From: Thinopyrum elongatum
Lineage: Eukaryota > Streptophyta > Magnoliopsida > Poales > Poaceae
Assembly (NCBI GenBank): GCA_011799875.1
Contig: CM022302.1
Coordinates: 526,332,228-526,396,227, forward strand
DNA length: 64,000 bases
Reading direction: 5' to 3'
Shown here: piece after piece, positions 34,927-45,166 of the stretch
How positions within the stretch are numbered: the stretch's first letter is position 1
Layout: each line of letters begins with the position of its first letter
The notes under the pieces: model-generated
Databases searched by the model: none
What the model was told of the DNA's origin: nothing
What the model saw: the letters and a program-made list of their open reading frames with translations, nothing else
Made by a program: the position numbers and the translations under genes

Positions 34927-36544
34927 TGGGTTGATACGTCTCCAACGTATCTATAATTTATGAAGTATTCATGCCATGTTTACAACAATTTTATATGGTT
35001 TTGGTATGATTTGCATGGAACTAACCCGGACTGACACTGTTTTCAGCAGAACTACTGTAGTGTTGTTTTTTGTGCAGAAATGAAAGTTCTCCAAATGAGC
35101 TGAAACTTTTTGACGATTTTTTTTGGAACAAAAGAGACCCCCGAAGCTTCGCGGAAGGACCAGAAGGTGAAGGAGTTGGGCACAAGACACCGGGGCGCGC
35201 CTGGGCCCTTGCCCGTGCCTCGGTGGGTTATGCTCACCTCAAGGCCCATCTTAGCGTGAAGCCAATGCCAAAAATTCCTATAAATAGAGAAACCATCAGG
35301 GGTAACCCTAGATCATAAGTTCTGCTGCTGCAAGCCTCTGTAGCCACGAAAAACCAATCTAGACCCCGTTTCGGCACTCCGCCGGAGGGGAAAATCATCA
35401 CCGGAGGCCATCTTCATCATCCCTATGGTCTCCATGATGAGGAGGGAGTAGTCCACCCTCGGGGCTGAGAGTTTGTACCAGTAGCTATGTGTTTAATCTC
35501 TCTCTCTCCCATGTTCTTGATGGCACGATCTTGATGTATCAGGGGCTTTGTTAATATAGTTGGATCATATGGTGTTTCTCCCTCTCTATCTTGTTGTGAT
35601 GAATTGAGTTTTCCCTTTGAGATTTCGTTTTATCGGATTGAATACTTTTATGGATTTGAGAGCACTTGATCTATGTCTTGGCACTCAACTCGCGGATTCC
35701 CGAGGTGACATTAGGGTAATCTATGCATAGGGGTTGATGCACGTTTTCATCCTTCTTTCTCCGGTAGAAATCTTGGGGCACTCTTTGAGGTTCTTTGTGT
35801 TGGATCAAGTATTATGAATCTGAAATTATTTGATGCGTATCGTATAATTAACTCATGGATACTTGTGGTGACATTGGAGTATTTAGGTGACATTAGAGTT
35901 GGTTGATGCGTATCATATGGTGTTATTTTAGTACGAACTCTTGGATAGATCGAACGGAAAGAATAACTTTGCGTTATTTTAGTACGAACTCTTGAATAGA
36001 TCGAACTGAAAGAATAACTTTAAGGTGGTTTCGTACCCTACAAACAATTTCTTCTTATGTTCTCCGCTGGATAAGAACTTTGTAGTGATTCTTCATCACA
36101 CGTTGAGGGATGGTTATATGATCCAATTATATTAGCATTGTTGAGAGATTGCACAAGCGAAAGTACGGACCCTAGGCCTCATTTTCAAGCATTGCAATAC
36201 CGTTTGTGCTCCGTTTTATCAATTGCTACCTTGCTGTTATTTTATTGTTCCTATTACAAAAATCAATATCTACTATCATTACTACGCTTTTATTACCATC
36301 TCTTCGTCAAACTAGTGCACCTATACAAATTACCATTGTATTTGGTGTGTTGGGGACACAAGAGACTTTTTGTTATTTGGTTGCAGGGTTGTTTGAGAGA
36401 GACCATCTTCATCCTACGCCTTCCACGGATTGATAAACCTTAGGTCATCCACTTGAGGGAAAATTGCTACTGTCCTACAAAACTCTGCGCTTGGAGGCCC
36501 AACACGAGTCTACAAGAACAAGTTGTGTAGTAGACATCATGGGT
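34927..36544 (+). mobile_element. Athila-like LTR copy 1 with TGGGT on both sides
   Basis: The LTR is 34932-36539, from TGATACGTCTCC to GTAGTAGACATCA, 1608 bp. TGGGT stands directly on both sides. The sequence that follows is not a primer site but the segment X found also after LTR copy 2, so this copy has the structure of a solo LTR. Short open frames within it (for example 36138-36443) also occur in copy 2 as part of the LTR and are not genes. Confidence 0.9.
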
Positions 36545-37201
36545 GCAACTGTAGTGCTCTAATTAGAAACACGACAATCAAGTATTAGGAAATTTCATTG
36601 AATGTGCTAATCCACATAAACCAAGAATAATGAAGAACATAATATCGATAACTATATACTAATAAAGGGAGGGGTGATATTTTTGGTCCGTCATGCACTT
36701 TTACAGAAAAGCCCCTCACCCTTTTAGAATCAACCCGTTGTCCAGTCAAATCTTAATGCATAAAAAAAATCGTAAGTCAACACTCACACGTGAAAAAAGG
36801 ACATCGCTAAAGTTGGAACAGTCGGAGCCAATAAGAACTCAAGCTCCTATTCGATCTTGATTTCATGCTCGTCGACCTCCATTGATAAAGATTGATCACC
36901 AAAGATTCACTCACCGTGACCACGAGCAGCCGCCGACATCCCTCCCCGCACCCACCCCTTTCCCATGCGGCTGCCTGCACTGTCCTTGCTCATCGAGGAG
37001 GGCCGGCCACAATCTCCTCTACGATGTCCATGGACAGATCCACGGGGAGGCTACAATCTTTCACTGGCACCCAACAAAGCACGCCACCCTCCACATCCAT
37101 CCAATCCCAGCCCTAACAGCATCAAGACTCACCATCGATTTCATGAATCAGGCCTGCTGCATCCAGGTTTGCTACGACGAGTCTGTCATTGATGTATTGA
37201 C
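36540..37201 (+). repeat. Duplicated flank X, copy 1
   Basis: This matches 39769-40433 at high identity. It holds a Helitron-like start (TATACTAATAAAGG with TTTTTGGTCCGTCATGCAC, about 36655) and a CT-rich gene-like part with no recognised protein. It ends abruptly at TTGATGTATTGA, where element-internal sequence begins. Confidence 0.85.
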
Positions 37202-38159
37202 TTTTTCTGTGCTCGTACCGCTCATGAAGCGGAAGGGGGTGGCCAATATTTTCCATGCTAGATGTGTTATTCTCAAGATGAGTGTTTATTCACTTGTCAT
37301 TGCACGAGAGTACGACAAAGGTATTAGGGATGCCCAGTCCCGAAATGAAAAATGAATTTACTTTATGTTGTCAAAAAATAAATTCCTTGGAAAGTGTTGG
37401 TATGGAGGGCACCCGTGGATACGGCTAGCCATGGATCGTGAAAGAATGGTGGAAAAAGGAATAAACTTTATTTTCTGTTTGGAAACCGCCTATGATATAT
37501 CTAGCATGAAAAGTGTTGGGAATTACTCGGTCGTTTTCGTTGACGGGAAAAGTATGCCTCTCAAAAAATTTATCTCTCAATTTAAGCTTTGAGCTCTGGC
37601 ACTTCTACAAATCCCTACTTCCCTCTGCGAAGGGCCTTTCTATTTACTTTATGCAATTTTTATTTTTATTTGAGTCTCCATCTTCTCTTATAAAGCACCA
37701 ACTGAGGGGCACTATGATCGTACTTGAGCATTGGATGTAGCTAATATTCGAGTGTGTCTCATGAATGTATCAATGATTGAGCATGATGGGCTAGGGATAA
37801 CTTTCTTTAGTGTTGATATTTTGAAAGACATGGTTGCTTGTTGATATGCTTGAGTATTGATGTCCTCATGTCAAATTATAGACTATTGCTTTGAATCATT
37901 CAAGTCCAAATGTCCACGCTACAAAAGAAAGATTATATGATGAATATGATAGGTAGCTTTCCACAACAAAAAATCCGTTTTCAATTGCTACTTTATCATA
38001 ATAAGTTTCATGAGAAAGAGTTGTTGTTATGATGCTAGAAAAAGTGATTGAAATTATCATTGATCAAACTTATGCACTTTGCTAGCATTCACACTTCATA
38101 AATTATTTCTTTTATCATTTACCTACTCGAGGACGAGTAGCAATTAAGCTTGGGGATGC
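37202..38159 (+). mobile_element. 3' internal segment Y of the Athila-like element
   Basis: This is the untranslated 3' internal part of the element and ends with the polypurine tract AAGCTTGGGGATGC (38146-38159) immediately before LTR copy 2. Gag and pol are absent: the segment begins at an illegitimate junction with X at 37201/37202. The open frame at 37365-37592 is short and not recognised; I do not call it. Confidence 0.8.
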
Positions 38160-39773
38160 TGATACGTCTCCAACGTATCTATAATTTATGAAGTATTCAT
38201 GCCATGTTTACAACAATTTTATATGGTTTTGGTATGATTTGCATGGAACTAATCCGGACTGACGCTGTTTTCAGCAGAACTATCGTGGTGTTGTTTTTTG
38301 TGCAGAAATGAAAGTTCTCCAAATGAGCTGAAACTTTTTGACGATTTTTTTTGAACAAAAGAGACCCCCGAAGCTTCATGGAAGGATCAGAAGGTGAAGG
38401 AGTAGGGCACAAGACACCGGGGCGTGCCTGGGCCATTGCTCGTGCCCCGGTGGGTTTTGCTCACCTCGAGGCCCATCTTAGCGTGAAACCAATGCCAAAA
38501 ATTCCTATAAATAGAGAGACCATCAGGGGTAACCCTAGATCATAAGTTCTGCCACCGCAAGCCTCTGTAGCCACGAAAAACCAATCTAGACCCCGTTCCG
38601 GCACTCCGCCGGAGGGGGAAATCATCACCGCAGGCCATCTTCATCATCCCTATGGTCTCCATGATGAGGAGGGAGTAGTCCACCCTCGGGGCAGAGGGTT
38701 TGTACCAGTAGCTATGTGTTTAATCTCTCTCTCTCTCTCGTGAGCTTGATGGCACGATCTTGATGTATCGGGGGCTTTGTAAATATAGTTCGATCATATG
38801 GTGCTTCTCCCTCTCTATCTTGTTGTGATGAATTGAGTTTTTCCTTTGAGATTTCGTTTTATCGGATTGAATACTTTTATGGATTTGAGAGCACTTGATC
38901 TATGTCTTGGCACTCAACTCGCGGATTCCCGAGGTGACATTGGGGTAATCTATGCATAGGGGTTGATGCACGTTTTCATCCTTCTTTCTCCGGTAGAAAT
39001 CTTGGGGCACTCTTTGAGGTTCTTTCTGTTGGATCGAGTATTATGAATCTGAAATTGTTTGATGCGTATCGTATAATTAACTCATGGATACTTGTGGTTA
39101 CATTGGAGTATCTAGGTGACATTAGAGTTGGTTGATGCGTATCATATGGTGTTATTTTAGTACGAACTCTTGGATAGATCGAACGGAAAGAATAACTTTG
39201 CGTTATTTTAGTACGAACTCTTGAATAGATCGAACGGAAAGAATAACTTTAAGGTAGTTTCGTACCCTACAAACAATTTCTTCTTATGTTCTCCGCTGGA
39301 TAAGAACTTTGGAGTGATTCTTCATCACATGTTGAGGGATGGTTATATGATCCAATTATATTAGCATTGTTGAGAGATTGCACTAGCGAAAGTACGGACC
39401 CTAGGCCTCATTTTCAAGCATTGCAATACCGTTTGTGCTCCGTTTTATCAATTGCTACCTTGCTGTTATTTTATTGTTCCTATTACAAAAATCAATATCT
39501 ACTATCATTACTACGCTTTTTTTACCATCTCTTCGCCGAACTAGTGCACCTATACAAATTACCATTGTATTTGGTGTGTTGGGGACACAAGAGACTTTTT
39601 GTTATTTGGTTGCAGGGTTGTTTGAGAGAGACCATCTTCATCCTACGCCTCCCACGAATTGATAAACCTTACGTCATCCACTTGAGAGAAAATTGCTACT
39701 GTCCTACAAAACTCTGCGCTTGAAGGCCCAACACGAGTCTACAAGAACAAGTTGTGTAGTAGACATCATGGGT
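38160..39773 (+). mobile_element. Athila-like LTR copy 2 (3' LTR)
   Basis: The LTR is 38160-39768, 1609 bp, a close match to copy 1. It is preceded by the polypurine tract and followed by TGGGT, the same target duplication as copy 1. Confidence 0.9.
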
Positions 39774-40433
39774 GCAACTGTAGTGCTCTAATTAGAAACA
39801 CGACAATCAAGTATTAGGAAATTTCATTGAATGTGATAATCCACATAAACCAAGAATAATGAAGAACATAATATAGATAACTATATACTAATAAAGGGAG
39901 GGGTGATATTTTTGGTCCGTCATGCACTTCTACAAAAAAGCCCCTCACCCTTTTATAATCAACCCGTTGTCCAGTCAAATCTTAATGCGTCCAAAAAAAT
40001 CGTAAGTCAACACTCACACATGAAAAAAGGACATCGCTAAAGTTGGAACAGTCGGGTCCAATAAGAACTCAAGCTCCTATTCGATCTTGACTTCATGCTC
40101 TTCGACCTCCATTGATAAAGATGGATCACCAAAGATTCACTCACCATGACCATGAGCAGCCGCCGACATCCCTCCCCGCACCCACCCCTATCCCATGTGG
40201 CTGCCTGCACTGTCCTTGCTCGTCGGGGAGGGCCGGCCACAAACTCCTCTACGATGTCCATGGACAGATCCACAGGGAGGCTACAATCTTTCACTGGCAC
40301 CCAACAAAAGCACGCCACCCTCCACATCCATCCAATCCCAGCCCTAACAGCATCAAGACTCACAATCGATTTCATGAATCAGGCCTGCTGCATCCAGGTT
40401 TGCTACAACGAGTCTGTCATTGATGTCTTGAGT
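39769..40433 (+). repeat. Duplicated flank X, copy 2
   Basis: This copy continues into 40434 onward without a visible break, so it is likely the native flank and copy 1 the duplicate. Confidence 0.85.
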
Positions 40434-40975
40434 TTGGCTATCCCCACGGTTATCCCTTGCTTGCTTTTACCTTCACTTCATCTCTCCCCAAGGTAGCGAC
40501 ACCACCCAGCCAAGCACCACCACCACTTGCGGCTTGCATAGATAAAGTCACAAGCAATCCCCACTGCAACGCGGTAGTATCACCTCGGCGACCTCGACAA
40601 TGACCGCCTGGTCTAAGATCTAAGCGAGCCGCTGTACTAGTAGAAGTAGGGGGTGGCTCGGATTTGTTCTTTGCTACGCGCATCTTAGTAGACGGAGAGG
40701 AGAGACAGTGTGTGTGCCCTGCCGCCCACCAGATCCTGGTTTATAGCTCACCTATCTCCATCCTCCACACAACCAAGCTCGATGCGCAGGCCGCATCCGT
40801 CCGCTAGAGCTAGATCCAGGCCCTATCATTTTTATATTAAAAAAATGTCATCATGCCTTATCATATCGGACAATCCCGTGTATGAACAAAAAAGTTGGAT
40901 CCCAAGACTTAGCATGCACAACTGACCTTTGGGAAAATAAATGGGCTCCACAAGCTCAAAGAGGCATAAACATAA
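40434..40975. other. Unassigned DNA continuing flank X
   Basis: Moderate GC, no recognised protein. Open frames here are short and lack motifs. Confidence 0.4.
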
Positions 40976-41236
40976 TACTCCCTCCATTTTTATTTACTCT
41001 GCATATTAGAGTTGACTGAAGTCAAATTTCGTATAGTTTGACCAAGTTTACATAAAAGAATATAAATATTTACCATAACAAATCCATATGATGTGAAAGT
41101 ACATTCAATAATGAATCTAATGGTATTGATTTGTTATTGTATATGTAATTATTTTGGTCTATTAACTTTGTCAAAGTTTACCAAGTTTGACTTTGACCAA
41201 AGCTAATATGCGGAGTAAATAAAAACGGAGGGGGTA
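40976..41236. mobile_element. Stowaway MITE 1
   Basis: Inverted ends CTCCCTCCATTTTTATTTAC and GTAAATAAAAACGGAGGGGG lie between TA duplications (40976-40977, 41235-41236). The element is 257 bp, Tc1/Mariner class, non-autonomous. Confidence 0.92.
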
Positions 41237-41367
41237 CTAAAACAATAAGAAGTCGTATATGTTCAATAAAGGGCATTCAAGTATCCACGATCTCATCCCA
41301 AGATCCAAGGCCACGGGATTAGCGCTAAATACATCTGACGTGATATATGGGATTAGTGGTTAGTAAA

Positions 41368-41463
41368 TACTCCCTCCGTCCCAAAATAAGTGCCTCAATT
41401 TTGTATTAGCTTTAGTACAAAGTTGTACTAAGGTAAGACACTTATTTTGGGACGGAGGGAGTA
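41368..41463. mobile_element. Stowaway MITE 2
   Basis: A 92-bp element, CTCCCTCCGTCCCAAAATAA to TTATTTTGGGACGGAGGGAG, with TA on both sides. Nearly the whole element is inverted repeat. Confidence 0.92.
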
Positions 41464-41523
41464 GCTCTTAATTAATTCTAAATCTCCAGATGAAAACTAA
41501 CTACGCATGCCCAGTTTTTTACA

Positions 41524-41838
41524 TACTCCCTCCTTTCCGGTTTATAGGGCTTAAATTTGAAATCTCATCAACTAAGGCAGATGATGAGTGGAGAAATGTA
41601 TCTTGTAGTTTACAAAATTACTCAAACTTTAATCTGCATTAATTACAATATATGCATGGATGACCACTAAATGAGTAGGAATAGTTACATGCATTGGTTG
41701 GTTTCTTTAATCCTTGCATGCATCAATTTAATCCACTTTGGAATGTGAACATGTGGTGAAATGAAGTGAAAATAAGACTTATAATATGGTAAAACCAAGA
41801 AAATGAGATGAGCCCAATAAACCGGAAAGGAGGGAGTA
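41524..41838. mobile_element. Stowaway MITE 3
   Basis: Ends CTCCCTCCTTTCCGGTTTAT and ATAAACCGGAAAGGAGGGAG between TA duplications; 311 bp. Confidence 0.92.
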
Positions 41839-41867
41839 CCAATCTCCATGTTTCAGTCTCCACATGC

Positions 41868-41898
41868 CTAGTAGAATGGCTGTGCGTTGCAATGGCCT
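41868..41898 (-). mobile_element. Decayed Helitron-type 3' terminus
   Basis: The minus strand has GGCCATTGCAACGCACAGCC then ATTCTACTAG, similar to the ends at 34086 and 41926 but with a weakened stem. Confidence 0.4.
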
Positions 41899-41925
41899 GC
41901 ACTGGCGACTTTCTTTTTTACTGTT

Positions 41926-41956
41926 ACTAGAAAATTGCCCGTGTGTGGCCACGGGA
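41926..41956 (-). mobile_element. Helitron-type 3' terminus
   Basis: The minus strand has CCCGTGGCCACACACGGGC followed by AATTTTCTAGT: hairpin, CTAG, then T. Confidence 0.5.
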
Positions 41957-42481
41957 GCTTAATAATTCTCAATGCAATAAAAGGATTGGGAAAACACATG
42001 GCGTTCATAGATTACCACACTATGATCTACATGATCTTCGTGGGCACTCCTCGGTCCATGAATATGTGAAAAATAATTTATGCAAATTATAATCAAACAG
42101 CTTGAAGAACATGATAAACTAAGGCATCAACAAGATGAACATAACCAACATCAGCAGGTCACAGCAACATCACATAGAAAAAGCTCTGGAACCGAGGAAC
42201 AAATCATTGCATGAGAGGGAAAAGTCATTGCATGCGCAGTCTTGAGGCATCTAAGAGCATCTCCAGCATCTCCCCTTTCTCTAATAATTTTCTGAAATAG
42301 GGAGAATTGGTCCAAAGAATGTGCTCCAACGGATTCCTTTTTCCAAATATTTTTTTGGTGACCACAAAAAAACACCTCAACTCTCTGTATAGAGGGGAAG
42401 TTGCATCTTCCCCTATAATCACATCCACGTTGGCGGGAGCCAATAAACCAACATTTCGTGCCCTCGCGTGCAACCACAAGG
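41957..42481. other. Unassigned DNA
   Basis: AT-rich sequence; from about 42250 the phrase AAGAGCATCTCCAGCATCTC resembles the end of a MITE, but the partner end was not found. Confidence 0.4.
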
Positions 42482-43910
42482 TTTTTTTTTTTTGAGACAA
42501 TCTCACGAAGCTTTTATTTAACTCGTCACAATGTTTACAGGGACGAAAGAAAGATCACTTGGGTTGCCTAACCATACACGGCGGCCAACACCAAGTGAGA
42601 GAGCATGCTTCGCTAAATTGTGAGCCTCGACATTCGAGCTCCTAAATTCATGGCTAAAAAAGAAGGTAACAAAATGCTTGGATCGGTCTACAATCTCCCT
42701 AATGATAGCTCCGTATGCCGCTGCACTCATCTGCCCGATATCATCAATGACCACTTTGCAATCTGAGGCCACTGAAATCCTGTGCTCGTACAGGTCGTCC
42801 GCCAGAGCTAGTGATTCCCGTACTGCCAAGGCCTCTAGCGTCGTAGGATCATCAATACCATGGAAGGTAATCGTGGATGCGCCCAAAAAAACTCCATGCC
42901 GATCCCTGCACACCGCTGCGACCACCCCAACCGGTCTGGTCCTCATGAGCGCAGCATCGACATTAATCTTGCAAGTTCCTTCTTGTGGTGGCACCCACTG
43001 GCTCCGGCGGGGCTGCGCCGCCCTAGGCTCCCCCTGTGGCTTCGCTAGGACCTGGAGATCGTTGATAAAAGAGGCCATGAATGCGTTGCATATGGTGTTT
43101 GGTGCACCCCTTCATGAATCAACTTTCTCCTGGAGCTCCAAATCGCCCACAAAGTGACTCCAAGTCTAGTAAAGTCCGCATGTGATAATGTGTTTTTCAT
43201 AGTGAACAGCCATACTTTTGCACTTGGGTTGTCACAAGTGCTCATCTGTCCAACCAAGAAATCAGGTGCCGGGGCCCAGACGCTTCTCGACATTGCACAG
43301 TCGAGCAAGGCATGTCTCCAAGAGTCCGCCGCCCCACACATCTGGCACTCCGGCGAGGTAGCCATATTGCGGTGGTGGAGTATATCATATGTGGGTATAG
43401 ACTCCCTTGCCAAACGCCATAAAAACACACGAATCTTATTCCGAACCTGGGTATGCCAAAGGGACGACCAGCTGCTGCTTTCCTCGGTGCTAGAAGGACC
43501 CTCGGTGCCATATAGCCAGTTCTCACGGCTGAGCTTGGTGCTTTGGATCATACGATATGCCGATCGGACGGTAAAATTCCCTCTCTTTTCTCTGCTCCAT
43601 GCCCAAAAGTCTTCCACTTTCCTTGTGCACAAAGGAATCTTGAGTGTGGCCTCGGCATCAATAGGGATGAATACAGTACGGACTAGCTCCTCTTTCCAAG
43701 TGGACGTTGTTTGGTCTATGAGTTCATGCACTCGGGAGGGAGGGTTGTGAACCATAGATGAGATTGGCCTTGGAATATCATGCCTCGGGATCCAATTGTG
43801 CTCCCAGATCATCGTGTTCTCTCCTGTCCAGATTCTCCTAATGACTTCTTGCTTCATTATGTCCCTTCCATCAATGATAGCACGCCATATCTGCGGAGGG
43901 TCCAGTTGAC
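42482..43910 (-). mobile_element. LINE D, 5'-truncated
   Basis: A run of T at 42482-42493 is the minus-strand poly(A) tail. The element keeps only the zinc region and RNase H part of ORF2. It is the same superfamily as LINE B and C, judged from the shared tail CTCAAAAAA and protein motifs. The 5' limit is near 43900. Confidence 0.85.
42518..43905 (-). pseudogene. LINE D ORF2 C-terminal part
   Basis: Starting at PPQIWRAIIDGRDIM, it continues with DFWAWSREKRGNFTVRSAYR, the WRLARESIPT segment and the zinc motif CQMCGAADSWRHALLDC (near 43320). A frameshift near 43065-43080 joins this to the RNase H frame: KINVDAAL, AVCRDRHG, TLEALAVRESLALA, ASDCKVVI and SNVEAHNLAKHAL, ending in FVPVNIVTS. The reverse transcriptase and endonuclease are missing. 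Confidence 0.88.
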
Positions 43911-43925
43911 ACCGCCACACCATCG

Positions 43926-45166
43926 GTGATTACTGCGCCACCGCTGGGTTGGGCCTGCCATACCGCCACCCGGCCTCGCCGACATCACCACTATGTCCCT
44001 CCGGTGCCCACCTCGATGCCGCGACTACCGAGCCACTGGCAGGCCCGCCGTGCCACAGCCCCGCCTCACCACCGGGTCCCACAAAGCCCCTATCGTGGAC
44101 ACACCGCCCAAGTATCTCCGACTCCATGTTCGGCCATGCCCATGGGTGTGCCTCATCAATGCACGCAGCCGCCTTCACCCGACGGTGCATACGCTGCCCC
44201 ACCCGCGCATCCAGAGACAAGCCTGTAGAAAGCACATGCAATCCTAAAAAAGACGAACATCTGGAATCATAAGCATACCGAAAACATAGTAAAATAATCT
44301 AGTTGGATAAGATCCATGTACATACTACGATGGAATTCAGTTATTTAACCCGATCATGGTTCTTAGTCCTGCAAACATTATGGTTGTTGATTACTCGTGC
44401 TTGTTCTCACTTGCTAACCTTCATTCAAGCTTTTATGTATGCTCACTATTTCTATGTTCACTCGCTGACATGTTACATGATTTTCAAAAAATCCAGATCC
44501 GAAACTGCACTAATCTGAATATTTCGTACAATTAACAAAGAGTTTGGCTCAGGTGAAGTACCATAAGGAGATTATATTTTACCTAGCTTCTTTCTCATGT
44601 GATCAATGTGTTTCTGAACCACTTAGCTTGAACACCAAGCGTATTCCGAATTCAAGTATAATTCTGAAACCTATTAATATTGAAGTGCCTTTTTTAAGGG
44701 CATAGGAGTGCCTAATTGATGCCACTAAATGGAGTATACATACATCAGTTCAAGAAATGGAGTATACAATGCATACATCATCTGGATCCTCTTCTTGGTT
44801 TTACGAATAGCTACAAACAACACAAGTAGAGTGTGCGGACTGAAGAGTGAGAAATATAACACTTAACAATGTGTTTAGCAAGATATGCGAACACACAGGC
44901 CGCACATGCATGCTTAGTAATGTGTTCAGCAATATATGATAACGCACAGGAATCTATATATTTGTAATATCTAATTGCATATTAGTCATCAAAGTGGCTC
45001 AGGCTTTTAGCAGTAGGAGAGATGTAAAAGATTACAACAATGAGTAGATGTACAGTCTGCATTTATTCAGAAAGTCATGCATCTGGACATAACAAAGTAA
45101 GTTGATTCCTGAAGACAAGCAAGGGATTCAACATCAGACAATTATATCACCGAGTTAGCTACATTT
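43926..45166. other. Unassigned: GC-rich block then AT-rich DNA
   Basis: 43926-44240 is rich in CCACC and GCC triplets with open frames on both strands, the look of a captured plant gene or promoter fragment; no product is recognised. 44240-45166 is AT-rich without visible features. Confidence 0.4.

Noticed and set aside
36138..36443. 101-codon frame, with a counterpart at 39367-39723
   Set aside because: Part of the Athila-like LTR; hydrophobic residues come from AT-rich codons.
36882..37355. 157-codon frame in flank X as a possible gene
   Set aside because: It crosses the X/Y rearrangement junction at 37201/37202, so it cannot be an original gene; the copy at 40112 diverges after that point.
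42470..43925. Target duplication for LINE D
   Set aside because: CAACCACAAGG on the left has no clear partner at the truncated 5' end.
43926..44272. Three overlapping GC-rich frames as a gene
   Set aside because: Open in several frames on both strands with no recognised motif; better described as a gene-like fragment.
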